A DNA stretch of 64,000 nucleotides from Nesterenkonia lutea (lineage in GTDB: Bacteria > Actinomycetota > Actinomycetes > Actinomycetales > Micrococcaceae). Made by a program: the position numbers and the translations under genes. The stretch lies in NCBI RefSeq assembly GCF_014873955.1, contig NZ_JADBED010000001.1, forward strand, positions 2,790,001-2,854,000, read 5' to 3'. Shown here piece after piece: positions 19,073 to 29,063 of the stretch; position 1 is the stretch's first letter; every line of letters begins with the position of its first letter. The notes beneath the pieces were generated by a model. It was not told where the DNA came from. It saw only the letters and a list, made by a program, of their open reading frames with translations, and searched no databases.

Positions 19073-19994
19073 GCGCAGGCTCCGCGGAGGAGGTGTTCCG
19101 GCGTCGCACCATCGAGTGTTCGGTGAACGGGAACCGGCTGCGCAGCCGCTTGGGCAGCGCCGCGATCACCAGGAAGGCCAGCGCGAAGATGATGGCCTTA
19201 TCGGCGATATCACTGCCGAGACCCTGGATGGTGGCGGCCTCCAGCATGGACGAACCGGCGCCCTGCAGCGCGGCGACGAGACTACCGGTGCCCACGCCGA
19301 GTCCGCCGCCGTAGATGAAGGCGGCCACGGGGGTGGCGATCAGTCCCGTGGGGATTCCTGCCACGGCGCCGGCGATCACGGCCCACGAGATGCGGCGGAA
19401 GCCTCCGAGCCGGGCGGCCCAGCCTGCCGCGGCACCGATGAAGGCGGAGCCGGCGGTGAAGGCGATGACCGTGGGGTTGATGGTCACACCCCAGAGCACG
19501 TTGGTGAGGATGCCGGTCAGCGCGCCTGCGGCCGGGCCGGCGATGACACCGATGATCACGGTGCCCAGGGAATCGAGGTACAGCGGGATGGGGGTCATGG
19601 TGCCGACGATCTGCCCGGTGGCGATGTTCAGCGCGATCATGACCGGCATCAGCGCGAGCACGCTGCGCGGGATCCGCGGAAGCGTGCCGGCGGCGATGAG
19701 TGCGGCGCCCAGCAGGTAGCCGACCATGACGCCGAGGGTGGTGTGCCCGAGATCGGCGCCGAGGGTGGCAGGCTGGCTGGTCAGCACCCAGAGATAGGTG
19801 CCAGCGATGACGGCGGCCCCGGCGGTGAGCGCGAGGGTGGACCAGAGCGGGGGAGCGGGCCGGGTGTGGGTCCCGGCGCGGTGCTGCGTGGAGGCCTTGT
19901 TTGTGGGCGTCGTGGTGGTGCGATGCTTCGGGGTTTCTCCGGGATCCGCCGCGGTGACGGACCCCTGCCCAGAGTGCGTGTCGGTGGGAGTCAT
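19050..19994 (-). CDS. ECF transporter substrate-binding S component
   Basis: 314 residues: a polar N-terminal tail of about 48 residues, six or more membrane segments, then a basic C-terminal tail (PKRLRSRFPF). The segment MTPIPLYLDSLGTVIIGVIA and the following GPAAGALTGILTNVLWG are characteristic of integral-membrane S components of the COG4720/ECF-S kind. The binding specificity cannot be read from sequence. Because the first gene of the operon, one base upstream, encodes a nucleoside hydrolase, a nucleoside or a related ribosylated compound is the best guess. Confidence 0.82.
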   Translation of the reverse strand: MTPTDTHSGQGSVTAADPGETPKHRTTTTPTNKASTQHRAGTHTRPAPPLWSTLALTAGAAVIAGTYLWVLTSQPATLGADLGHTTLGVMVGYLLGAALIAAGTLPRIPRSVLALMPVMIALNIATGQIVGTMTPIPLYLDSLGTVIIGVIAGPAAGALTGILTNVLWGVTINPTVIAFTAGSAFIGAAAGWAARLGGFRRISWAVIAGAVAGIPTGLIATPVAAFIYGGGLGVGTGSLVAALQGAGSSMLEAATIQGLGSDIADKAIIFALAFLVIAALPKRLRSRFPFTEHSMVRRRNTSSAEPARAAASSH

Positions 19995-19995
19995 A

Positions 19996-21081
19996 TCAAA
20001 CAGGTCCTTTTCTCAGAGTGTTGGTCAGGTGATCAAGAAACGCTTCAGCGTCCAGGCTGCGGATGATCTCCGCATTGGGAGCTCGGCCCCAGCGACCCAG
20101 CCAATCAGCCACAGTCTCGCCGCGAGTCAGGGTGCCGGTGAGTTCGACGTCGACCGCTGCCATCTCGGTCTTCTGCGCCCAGGGAATTATCCCGTGTGTT
20201 CGGTGTGCAGACGAATCCGCGTCAGCCTCGTCCGTTGGGGAGGAGCTTTCATACTGACTCCTGGCCCAGAGGACCGCCGCCGCAGTCACATAGGGATCAT
20301 GGACATGGGCCAGGTAGCCGTGGCCATCGGACTCGTGGAACTCGAAGTAGAACCGCAGCGCCTCGGCGAGCTGGGTCAGCCAGGCCGACCACCGCGGGTC
20401 GGTGGGTCCAGCGAGCATGTGTTCCAGGCGCTGAGGAGTCAGCGCCACGGCCTCAGTGGCCTCGAGGGGCCCGATGACCGGCAGATGCGTGGCTTCCCCG
20501 AAGGCGTCGAGCACAACCTTGGCGGCCTCGGGGTCATAGCTGACGTTCCACTCGGTGGTGGGCCGAGTGTTGCCGCGGTAGTTGAAGGCCCCACCCATGA
20601 TGAACAGCCGCTTCAGCAGCTGCGGCAGGCGCGGTTCCAGCTCGAGCGCCAGGGCCAGGTTCGTCGCGGGCCCGACGAGCACCCCGACCAGCTCTCCGGG
20701 ACGGGCATGAGCGGCACGGACCCAGGCCAGCGCCGCAGATAGATCATCCGCAGACAGATCATTCGCGGACAGGCCATCCGTGCCGAGGCCGCCGCCGGGC
20801 AGCTGCGCGTATCCGACGCCGGTGTCTCCGTGGGTCTCCTCGGCGTATTCGGAGACGCCCGCCAGCGGGTGCTCCGCGCCGGGATGGACCGGCAGATCTC
20901 CTCGACCGGCCAGCTGCAGCCATCCGAGAGTGTTGGCCACCACCTGCGCGGTGGAGACGTTGCCGCCGCTCGCGGCGAGACCGAGGATCTCGACGTCGTC
21001 CTGGCAGAGGAGCCAGCCCAGCGCCAGGGCGTCGTCGATGCCGGGATCGCAGTCGAGGAAGAGGGGGATCACCTGCACCAT
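19996..21081 (-). CDS. Inosine-uridine preferring nucleoside hydrolase family protein
   Basis: 361 residues. The calcium-binding family signature FLDCDPGIDDALALGWLL is at the N-terminus. VGPATNLALALE, LFIMGGAFNYRGN, EWNVSYDPEAAKVVLDAF and the later Asp-containing HVHDPYVTAA complete the ribose and metal site. Such enzymes cleave the N-glycosidic bond of ribonucleosides to ribose and base. Two non-family insertions are visible: a short repeat LSANDLSADDLSA and a Ser/Asp-rich loop near 290. The gene ends one base before the ECF S-component start, so import and hydrolysis are probably co-regulated. An alternative is a related ribonucleoside-like substrate such as a modified base. Confidence 0.9.
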   Translation of the reverse strand: MVQVIPLFLDCDPGIDDALALGWLLCQDDVEILGLAASGGNVSTAQVVANTLGWLQLAGRGDLPVHPGAEHPLAGVSEYAEETHGDTGVGYAQLPGGGLGTDGLSANDLSADDLSAALAWVRAAHARPGELVGVLVGPATNLALALELEPRLPQLLKRLFIMGGAFNYRGNTRPTTEWNVSYDPEAAKVVLDAFGEATHLPVIGPLEATEAVALTPQRLEHMLAGPTDPRWSAWLTQLAEALRFYFEFHESDGHGYLAHVHDPYVTAAAVLWARSQYESSSPTDEADADSSAHRTHGIIPWAQKTEMAAVDVELTGTLTRGETVADWLGRWGRAPNAEIIRSLDAEAFLDHLTNTLRKGPV

Positions 21082-21157
21082 TGTGCCGGGTTCTGCTGAA
21101 CGGACCTTGACGGGCGCTGTGGAGGCGTTCGTAGGGTGAGAACAGGAGGGAGCAGAG

Positions 21158-21463
21158 ATGACGGATTCCGGAGAACCTCGCAGCGAGGCCCAGCGCGCAT
21201 GGCCCGCCCGCTACAACTGGATCCTGGGGCGTCCGGACAGGCTCGGTGCCGGCGCGATGATGATCTGTGGCGGTGGGCTGCTGTTCAACAGCATCCTCGC
21301 CATGGTGCGGATGTTCTCAGGCACCGGCGATGTGGTCGAGATGTGGTTCAACATCGCTGGGGCACTGCTGGGGCCCTTCGGACTTCTCTACTTCTGGGCG
21401 GGATTTCGGCTGCGGAGAGTCAGGTCTCATGGGGCACGCTCCGTCGAGGACTGGTCGGGCTGA
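21158..21463 (+). CDS. Small two-TM hypothetical protein
   Basis: 101 residues with two hydrophobic segments (AGAMMICGGGLLFNSILAMV and FNIAGALLGPFGLLYFWAGF) and a polar C-terminus RRVRSHGARSVEDWSG. ATG 21158 is set by AGGAGGG seven bases upstream. I do not recognise a family. It runs divergently from the nucleoside hydrolase gene, and its last 37 bp overlap the end of the converging GntR gene. Confidence 0.65.
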   Translation: MTDSGEPRSEAQRAWPARYNWILGRPDRLGAGAMMICGGGLLFNSILAMVRMFSGTGDVVEMWFNIAGALLGPFGLLYFWAGFRLRRVRSHGARSVEDWSG

Positions 21464-21798
21464 TCCTGTTCGGCCCACACCGCTCGTACGGCATTGAGCA
21501 GGTCGTCCTCGGAGACAGTCGAGGACAGGGCGCGGTCAACGGCCTGGCGCACATGGGTGAGCAGTTCGCCGGGCAGGACCGAGGGCTGCTCCGCCACGCG
21601 AGTGCCGGCCGCGCCGCGGGTGACGATCATGCGTTCAGCCTCCAGGGAGCGGTAGGCCTTCGCCGCAGTGCCGACGGCGACTCCCAGGTCGCGGGCCGTC
21701 TGCCGGACAGTGGGCAGCCGGTCTCCTGCGCCCACGCGTCCGGAGAGGATCAGCCCCCGGTAGTGGTCCGCGATGTCCTCGGCGGTGTACTCAGCCAT
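21427..21798 (-). CDS. GntR-family regulator, YtrA type
   Basis: 123 residues: a winged helix (YTAEDIADHYRGLILSGRVG, DRLPTVRQTARDLGVAVGTA, YRSLEAERMIVTRGAAGTRV) followed by only a short helical tail. That compact form, without a large effector domain, is typical of YtrA-type GntR repressors that control a membrane protein encoded beside them. The ATG at 21798 starts 8 bp inside the upstream membrane-protein gene. The likely operators are the two tandem repeats at 22820-22869 before that gene. Confidence 0.9.
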   Translation of the reverse strand: MAEYTAEDIADHYRGLILSGRVGAGDRLPTVRQTARDLGVAVGTAAKAYRSLEAERMIVTRGAAGTRVAEQPSVLPGELLTHVRQAVDRALSSTVSEDDLLNAVRAVWAEQDQPDQSSTERAP

Positions 21799-22777
21799 GG
21801 ACGGTGAGCCCGCTGTGTGACCCCGCCCCAACGCTGGAGGCTTCGGCTGGAAGCACCTGTGGCCGACGCAGGGCGATGCGCGCCACCAGCAGCAGCAGGA
21901 CATAGCCGAGGAGCTGGAGCGTGAGCGAGGCCCAGAACAGCCAGGGTGAGATCGCGGAGACGCTGGTCTGCCACTCGTATCCGTCTCTGACCAGAGTGAT
22001 GTCACCTGCCTGGGACACCAGGCGGGTGGCCCGAGCCAGCGTGACCAGCACTGCTCCGGCGCTGAAGAGGATGAACAGGGTGGCGAGGGTTGATCGCGAG
22101 GCCGCTTCCGCTGTCACAGTCTCGGGCCTGAGGAACGGGCGGACGGCATTGACGTGAAGCACCAGAAGCGTCAGCAGCACCAGGGCCAGCGTAACGCCGG
22201 CGACCGGCAACCCATACGCCCAACCGAAGAAGCTGATGCGCATTCCGCCCCCGACGCCGGCCGCATCCTCGCCGACATCGAGCTCAAGAATGCGGTGGAT
22301 GCCGTCTTCATCGGGGCTGGAGGCCGATCCGGCGAAGGCAACCAGTCCGAGCAGCAGGATTGTGGGGACGATCAGCAACCAGAGCTGACCCGCACCAAGG
22401 AAGGAGCGCCACGTCCGCGGACGGGCCGGGGCGACGGGAGCTGCGGGGGTTCGTCGGAACAGCACCATCAGCAGCACGAAGCAGAGCAGGGCCACACAGG
22501 CACCGAGAAGGAGATCCGCATAGGACCACCAGTGGTAGTCCACCAAGAGCATCCCGTCAGCCAAGTAGCTTCTCAGTTGGTAGGAGACGGAGTAGAGGAG
22601 GGCGAGAACTGCGAGCACCCCCAGTGCGACGCGCACGGCGCCGTCGGGACGGGCGCTACCGGGAAGGTGAGGCACCTGCGGCAGACGGCGCCGCAGCGAC
22701 GGGAGCGAGAAGCAGGCGAGGATCACCACCGCGAGGATCAGGATCGGGGCATCGACGACGATCTGCCAGACGGGCAT
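21791..22777 (-). CDS. Multi-spanning membrane protein of the GntR operon
   Basis: 328 residues with roughly seven hydrophobic segments, a basic loop after the first (PSLRRRLPQVPHL) and an acidic extracytoplasmic-looking loop SASSPDEDGIHRILELDVGE. I do not recognise a named family. The overlapping YtrA-type GntR gene suggests a role in the envelope-stress or ABC-exporter style responses such regulators control, but no ABC ATPase is encoded here. Expression is probably controlled through the paired repeats 50-90 bp upstream of the ATG. Confidence 0.7.
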   Translation of the reverse strand: MPVWQIVVDAPILILAVVILACFSLPSLRRRLPQVPHLPGSARPDGAVRVALGVLAVLALLYSVSYQLRSYLADGMLLVDYHWWSYADLLLGACVALLCFVLLMVLFRRTPAAPVAPARPRTWRSFLGAGQLWLLIVPTILLLGLVAFAGSASSPDEDGIHRILELDVGEDAAGVGGGMRISFFGWAYGLPVAGVTLALVLLTLLVLHVNAVRPFLRPETVTAEAASRSTLATLFILFSAGAVLVTLARATRLVSQAGDITLVRDGYEWQTSVSAISPWLFWASLTLQLLGYVLLLLVARIALRRPQVLPAEASSVGAGSHSGLTVHG

Positions 22778-22819
22778 GGTCTCTCCAGGTGAAGAGGCGG
22801 TTCCGCCGAGGCGGACTTT

Positions 22820-22869
22820 CTTGTATCACTGACAACGTACAAGATTTTGTATCAGCTGAACAGTACAAG
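22820..22869 (-). promoter_or_regulatory. Two tandem GntR-type operators
   Basis: CTTGTA-N12-TACAAG at 22820-22843 and TTTGTA-N12-TACAAG at 22846-22869: two copies with equal spacing, 26 bp apart, with related inner bases (TATCA...TGA). They lie 43-92 bp before the membrane-protein start codon. The spacing is about 2.5 helical turns. Likely target of the GntR protein encoded in the same operon. Confidence 0.65.
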
Positions 22870-22907
22870 AAGTCCAGTGGGTGGAGTCGTTCCCCTCACC
22901 GGAACGA

Positions 22908-24095
22908 TCAGGAGGCGTAGCTCCCGGTCAGCAGCACGCCGCCGCCGTCAACTCCCTTGGCGCCCTGGACGAAGTCCAGACCTGCATCGGCCACGCGAGT
23001 CTCCTCGGCGCTGTAGGCGCTGACCTCACCCATGACCCATGCGGACTGGCCCGAGGCCTGCAGGTGAGCGACGGCGTCGTCGGCCTTGTCTGCGGAGACC
23101 ACGGCGATCATGCCCACGCCCAGGTTCAGCGTGCGCTCCAGGTCCGCCTGCGGGACCGAGCCCAGCCGGGCGATCAGCGAGAACACGGCGGGCCAGGACC
23201 AGGTCGATCGGTCCACAGTGGCCATGAGTCCCGCGGGCAGCACGCGCGCCAGGTTGGCCGCGAGGCCGCCACCGGTGACGTGGCTGAAGCCGCGCACCGG
23301 AGCCTCGGGGGAGATCGCGGTCTCGGCGGGATCGCCGTTGAGCGCGGTGACCAGGTCCAGGCAGGGCCTGGTGTAGAGCCTGGTCGGCTCCAGCAGCTCC
23401 TGGCCCAGCGTGCGGCCGAACTCTGCGACCTCGCGCTCGTAGCCCCAGCCGGCGGAGGAGACCACGCGGCGGACCAGCGAGTACCCGTTGGAGTGGATGC
23501 CCGAGGAGGCCATGCCGATGATCACGTCACCGGCGCGCACCCGCTCCGGGCCGAGCACGGCGGAGGCGTCGACCACGCCCGTGGCGGCGCCCGCGACGTC
23601 GTATTCATCCTCGGCCAGCAGTCCCGGGTGCTCAGCGGTCTCTCCACCGATGAGCGCGGTTCCGGTCTCTGCGGCGGCCCTGGCGATGCCGGAGACCACG
23701 GCGGCGATCCGCGCGGGATCCACCTTGCCCGTGGCGATGTAATCGGTCATGAACAGCGGCTTGGCGCCCATCACCACGATGTCATCGACCACCATGCCCA
23801 CCAGATCGAAGCCGATGGTGTCGTGGATGTCCATGGCCTGGGCGATGGCCACCTTGGTGCCGACACCGTCGGTGGAGGTGGCCAGCAGCGGATGCGGCAG
23901 CCGCTTGAGCTCGCTGGCGTCATAGAGCCCGGCGAAGCCGCCGACCCCGCCGATCACGGCAGGCGTGTGGGTGGCCTCGATGTGGGCCTTCATGAGTTCG
24001 ACGGCGCGGTCACCGGCCTCCACGTCGACTCCGGCGGAGGCATAGGTGATCGGAGCGCCGGAGCCTGAGCCGGCGCTGGTGTTCGGTGAAGTCAC
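22908..24095 (-). CDS. purM: Phosphoribosylformylglycinamidine cyclo-ligase
   Basis: 395 residues (AIR synthetase), fifth step of purine synthesis: it closes FGAM to aminoimidazole ribonucleotide using ATP. The family blocks are ATSTDGVGTKVAIAQAM, DLVGMVVDDIVVMGAKPLFM, ALIGGETAEHPGLL, GMASSGIHSNGYSLVRR and FSHVTGGGLAANLARVLP. Start GTG 24095 is preferred: GGAGG precedes it and it overlaps the purF TGA as GTGA. An Ala/Gly/Ser tail precedes the conserved core (residues 2-15). It is co-transcribed with purF. Confidence 0.96.
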   Translation of the reverse strand: MTSPNTSAGSGSGAPITYASAGVDVEAGDRAVELMKAHIEATHTPAVIGGVGGFAGLYDASELKRLPHPLLATSTDGVGTKVAIAQAMDIHDTIGFDLVGMVVDDIVVMGAKPLFMTDYIATGKVDPARIAAVVSGIARAAAETGTALIGGETAEHPGLLAEDEYDVAGAATGVVDASAVLGPERVRAGDVIIGMASSGIHSNGYSLVRRVVSSAGWGYEREVAEFGRTLGQELLEPTRLYTRPCLDLVTALNGDPAETAISPEAPVRGFSHVTGGGLAANLARVLPAGLMATVDRSTWSWPAVFSLIARLGSVPQADLERTLNLGVGMIAVVSADKADDAVAHLQASGQSAWVMGEVSAYSAEETRVADAGLDFVQGAKGVDGGGVLLTGSYAS

Positions 24096-25648
24096 TTCTT
24101 GGCCTCCGCGAGGGGGATCTCGTCGAGTTCGAATTCGGCATCGGGGCCCGGCTCGCAGCCACCGGGGGGCTGCGCGTCGGGATCCACGGGCTGCTCCAGC
24201 AGCATCTTGCCGCGTCGGCTCTCCGGGGGGAGCTTGATCGGGTAGACCCCGGAGAAGCAGGCGGTGCACAGCGTCGAGCGTGGCTGCTGGGTGGCGGCGA
24301 TCATGCCGTCCTCGGAGATGTAGGCCAGCGAATCGGCGCCCACCGCCTGGGTGATCTCGTCCATGGTGGCGCCGTTGGCGATCAGCTCCGCGCGGGAGGC
24401 GAAGTCGATCCCGTAGAAGCAGGGCCATTTCACCGGTGGCGAGGAGATCTTCACGTGGATCTCCGCGGCGCCGGCCTCCTTGAGCATCCGCACGATGGCC
24501 CGCTGCGTGTTGCCGCGGACGATTGAATCGTCCACCACCACCACGCGCTTGCCGCGGACCACATGGTCTTGGACATTGAGCTTGAGCCGGATGCCGAGCT
24601 GGCGCAGCGTCTGTGAAGGCTCGATGAAGGTGCGGCCGACATAGGAGTTCTTGATGAAGCCCAGGGCGAAGGGCAGCCCGGAGGCCTCGGCGTAGCCCAC
24701 GGCGGCCGGGGTGCCGGACTCCGGGACCGGAATGACCACATCGGCGTCGTGAGAATCTTCGCGGGCCAGCTGCCGTCCCATCTCCACTCGAGACTCATAG
24801 ACCGAGCGGCCGTTGATGTTCGCGTCCGGACGAGCCAGATAGACGTACTCGAAGACACAGCGTGACGGAGTGGCGGCGGCGAAGCGGTGGGACCGCACGC
24901 CGTCGGAGTCGATGGCGATCAGCTCGCCGGGCTCGATCTCCCGGATCACCGAGGCGCCCACGGTGGCCAGAGCGGACTGCTCGGAGGCGACCACCCAGCC
25001 GCGGTCCAGGCGACCCAGCACCAGCGGGCGCACGCCATGCGGGTCCCTGGCGGCGTAGAGCGTGTTCTCGTTCATGAACACCAGGCAGAACGCGCCCTCC
25101 AGGGTGGGGAGCAGGGCAAGGGCCTGCTCTTCCAGGTTCGCTCCCGGCTGTTCCTTGAGCAGCGCGGTGACCAGTGCGGTGTCGGTGGTGTTGCCCTGGT
25201 TCAGCTCGCCGAAGTCGGCGCGCCCGTGGCGTTCGAGGATCCGGTCGCGGAGATCTGCGGAGTTGGTGAGGTTGCCGTTGTGCCCCAGCGCCACGGTCCC
25301 ATGCGGGGTGTCCCCGAGGGTGGGCTGGGCGTTGGACCACTGGCTGGCGCCGGTGGTGGAGTAGCGGCAGTGGCCGACGGCGATGTGCCCGGTCAGCGAG
25401 TTCAGCGTGGACTCATCGAAGACCTGGGAGACCAGACCGATGTCCTTGTACACCCGGATGCTCTTGCCATCCGAGGCGGCGATCCCGGCGGACTCCTGGC
25501 CGCGGTGCTGCAGCGCGTAGAGCCCGTAGTAGGCGAGCTTGGAGACCTCCTCCCCGGGAGCCCAGACTCCGAAGACGCCGCATTCATCCTGCGGCAGCGG
25601 GTCCTCGTCGAGGAGGTTGAAGTTCAGCTGGCCATCAGTCCGAGCCAT
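24092..25648 (-). CDS. purF: Amidophosphoribosyltransferase
   Basis: 518 residues, the committing enzyme of purine synthesis (PRPP + glutamine to phosphoribosylamine). After a short propeptide the catalytic Cys appears in DECGVFGVWAPGEEVSKLAY; the Ntn-hydrolase glutaminase half follows (HRGQESAGIA, GHNGNLTN). The PRPP loop VVVVDDSIVRGNTQRAIVRM and the Fe-S-type C-terminus (STLCTACFSGVYPIKLP) are present. Start ATG 25648 lies inside the end of the small membrane-protein gene. Together with purM it forms the usual actinobacterial pair. Confidence 0.96.
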   Translation of the reverse strand: MARTDGQLNFNLLDEDPLPQDECGVFGVWAPGEEVSKLAYYGLYALQHRGQESAGIAASDGKSIRVYKDIGLVSQVFDESTLNSLTGHIAVGHCRYSTTGASQWSNAQPTLGDTPHGTVALGHNGNLTNSADLRDRILERHGRADFGELNQGNTTDTALVTALLKEQPGANLEEQALALLPTLEGAFCLVFMNENTLYAARDPHGVRPLVLGRLDRGWVVASEQSALATVGASVIREIEPGELIAIDSDGVRSHRFAAATPSRCVFEYVYLARPDANINGRSVYESRVEMGRQLAREDSHDADVVIPVPESGTPAAVGYAEASGLPFALGFIKNSYVGRTFIEPSQTLRQLGIRLKLNVQDHVVRGKRVVVVDDSIVRGNTQRAIVRMLKEAGAAEIHVKISSPPVKWPCFYGIDFASRAELIANGATMDEITQAVGADSLAYISEDGMIAATQQPRSTLCTACFSGVYPIKLPPESRRGKMLLEQPVDPDAQPPGGCEPGPDAEFELDEIPLAEAKK

Positions 25649-25982
25649 GCGCGGGGGTCCTCTCTGCAGCGTCGAAGCCCGGAGCCTCGAACTTCTGCAG
25701 GTCGTAGGTGCGGGTGCGCTTCCGTGAGCGCCGATCGATCAGCAGCCAGGCCACCGCGCCCAGGGCCAGCCCGGGCAGCGCGAACGCCACGGTGAGATAC
25801 ACCAGCGAACCTGCAGCGGTGTAGTCATCGGCGGGCCCGGTCACCAGGACCACGACGACGGCGGCAGCTGCTGCCGCCAGCACACCGATCACCAGGAAGG
25901 GACTCAGACGCGGAGTGGGGCGAACGGTCACCTGCCGACGCGCTGACGCCTCGGGCTGATCGCGTGAAGACATATCCTCCAT
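25635..25982 (-). CDS. Small two-TM membrane protein upstream of purF
   Basis: 115 residues: polar N-terminus, two hydrophobic segments (FLVIGVLAAAAAAVVVVLV and the later SLVYLTVAFALPGLALGAVA), then a basic, Tyr/Asp-containing tail RRSRKRTRTYDLQKFEAPG. I do not recognise a family with a known function. Translation starts at ATG 25982 or at ATG 25973; the second has GGAGG only two bases away, the first has no site, so the start is unsure. It overlaps purF by 14 bp, so it is in the pur transcript. Confidence 0.6.
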   Translation of the reverse strand: MEDMSSRDQPEASARRQVTVRPTPRLSPFLVIGVLAAAAAAVVVVLVTGPADDYTAAGSLVYLTVAFALPGLALGAVAWLLIDRRSRKRTRTYDLQKFEAPGFDAAERTPAHGSD

Positions 25983-26072
25983 GCTACCGGCCCGGGCTGG
26001 ATGCCCCGCACCCTGCCGCGTCCAGGATCCGCCGCAGCTCGGGGAACGTGGAAGACCCGCTTCGGCCCCTGC

Positions 26073-26444
26073 TCAGCGGCGGGCGCCCGGAGAGATCAGC
26101 GGCAGGAGCTCAGAGAGGTCAGCGCGGGTTCCGGAGGCCGCGACCTGAGCGGCGGCCACCGCCTCGCCCCAGCTGGTCGCCCCCGTGGCGAGCTCCAACC
26201 AGGTCTGTGGAGCCAGCTCCACCACATTGGGCGGGGTCCCGCGGGAGTGTGAGGGGCCAGCCACGCACTGGGTCACTCCGAAGGGCGGGACGCGAACCTC
26301 CACCGAGTTCCCCGGCGCCACCTCGGCGAGCTCCTCCAGGAGGTAGCGCACCGCGGTGGCGAGGGTCGGCCGGTCCGAGCCGCCGTCCTGCCAGTGCAGA
26401 ACAGCGGCTCGTCCCTTCTCGGTGGAGATGCGACGGCGGGCCAT
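26073..26444 (-). CDS. Sterol-carrier (SCP2-like) family protein
   Basis: 123 residues. The pattern AVRYLLEELAEVAPGNSVEV, RVPPFGVTQCVAGPSHSRGT, PPNVVELAPQTWLELATG and a final SGTRADLSELLPL is that of the small bacterial sterol-carrier domain proteins seen next to purF in many actinobacteria (for example M. tuberculosis Rv0807). The fold offers a hydrophobic lipid-binding tunnel; its role beside purine genes is not known. It is transcribed toward purF and purM, 90 bp before the small membrane protein. Confidence 0.75.
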   Translation of the reverse strand: MARRRISTEKGRAAVLHWQDGGSDRPTLATAVRYLLEELAEVAPGNSVEVRVPPFGVTQCVAGPSHSRGTPPNVVELAPQTWLELATGATSWGEAVAAAQVAASGTRADLSELLPLISPGARR

Positions 26445-26457
26445 GGTGATCGCTGGA

Positions 26458-27834
<1,377 letters not shown>

Positions 27835-28009
27835 GCTGATCAATGCCTCGCTTCTCGGTCGTCTGATGCTGACCGCTCGCCGAGGAGGCGAACTCTGCCG
27901 ACGCTATGACCCCGCGGGGTCGACCACAAGCCTGCGGGCCGATATTCAGGGGTTGTTCACCAGCTGGCGAAACTGGGGCTTGGGGCGGAATAAAGTTCCC
28001 CTTCCTGGT

Positions 28010-28975
28010 TCACTTCTTCAGCAGCAGTGATCGCAGAGCCGATTCAGGGGCTCGCGTGGTGTCCAGGACCTCGCCCTGCCGGTAGCGAGTGAAGACACGA
28101 GGATCTATATAGGATCCGCGCGCCACGGCAGGGGTGTTGCCGAGCTGCTGGGCCACAGCTGCCGCGGCCTCACGTTCTGCTCGGTCCCGTTCTCGGCGGG
28201 TGCTTGCTGCACCGATGTCCGCCAGCTTCTGCGCCGCGATGATCGTTCCCCGCAGCGTCCGGAAGTCCTTGGCAGTGAATCGGCCCCCGGTGAGCTCACG
28301 GACGTAGGCGTTGACCTGCTGGGGGGACACGGCCACGCGTCGTCGTCCCTCGTGCCAGGCCAGCAGCGGAGAGCGCGGTCCGGCTGCGGCGAGCCCCGTG
28401 ATGGCCCGCGCCAGTTCCTGATCCTCGATCTCGATGGTCTGCCGCCTGCCGGACTTGCCCGGAAAGGTGAACGAGATCCTGGACCCCTCCACGCTCACGT
28501 GGCGGCACTGCAGAGTGGTGAGCCCGCGGCTGCCCGTGCGCGCCAGATGTCGTGTGGAGCCCACGCGCAGCGCCGAGACGTCCAGCAGGCGGAACGAGGT
28601 CGCCAGCACCAGCTCTCGGTCCATGGCCCCCGCACGCAGCGCCCTCGTGACCCGGGCGCGCGCCCTGGGGAGGGCCGCGGCGAGCGTCAGCGCCTTGGCA
28701 TGCTTGCCGCGATCCCGGCGGGAGGTCCACCCTGCGTGGTAGAGGTACTGCCGCCGACCTGCCTGATCGGTCCCGACAGCCTGGACGTGCCCGTTCGGCT
28801 GGGAACAGATCCACACCTCGGTCCATGCGGGAGGAATCACGAGGGACTCGATTCGCTCCAGATCTGCTGCGCCGACGGGATGACCCGCGTCTGTCCTGTA
28901 GGTGAAGTCGGATCCATCCCGGATCCGCTGGATCCCCGGTTCACGGCCGGGGCGCACCCGCTTCACGCGTGGCAT
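28010..28975 (-). CDS. DNA topoisomerase IB (poxvirus/bacterial type)
   Basis: 321 residues. The N-terminal beta domain includes IPPAWTEVWICSQPNGHVQA and RQYLYHAGWTSRRDRGKHAK. The catalytic domain shows LLDVSALRVGSTRHL, the active-site Lys in SFTFPGKSGRRQTIEI, the Arg in FTAKDFRTLRGTIIAAQ, and the nucleophile Tyr in GNTPAVARGSYIDPRVF. It relaxes supercoils by a 3'-phosphotyrosyl nick without ATP. The start with MPRVKRVRPGREPG is preferred because GGAGG lies six bases upstream. Bacterial members are accessory enzymes, often linked to radiation or stress tolerance. Confidence 0.92.
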   Translation of the reverse strand: MPRVKRVRPGREPGIQRIRDGSDFTYRTDAGHPVGAADLERIESLVIPPAWTEVWICSQPNGHVQAVGTDQAGRRQYLYHAGWTSRRDRGKHAKALTLAAALPRARARVTRALRAGAMDRELVLATSFRLLDVSALRVGSTRHLARTGSRGLTTLQCRHVSVEGSRISFTFPGKSGRRQTIEIEDQELARAITGLAAAGPRSPLLAWHEGRRRVAVSPQQVNAYVRELTGGRFTAKDFRTLRGTIIAAQKLADIGAASTRRERDRAEREAAAAVAQQLGNTPAVARGSYIDPRVFTRYRQGEVLDTTRAPESALRSLLLKK

Positions 28976-29063
28976 GCCGGGTCCTCCTTCGTGGGTCGCT
29001 AGATGCCGCACCCAGCAGCTAGGCAGTCATTTCAGCGCAGAATCCTGAGTGCGACCCCGAAGC

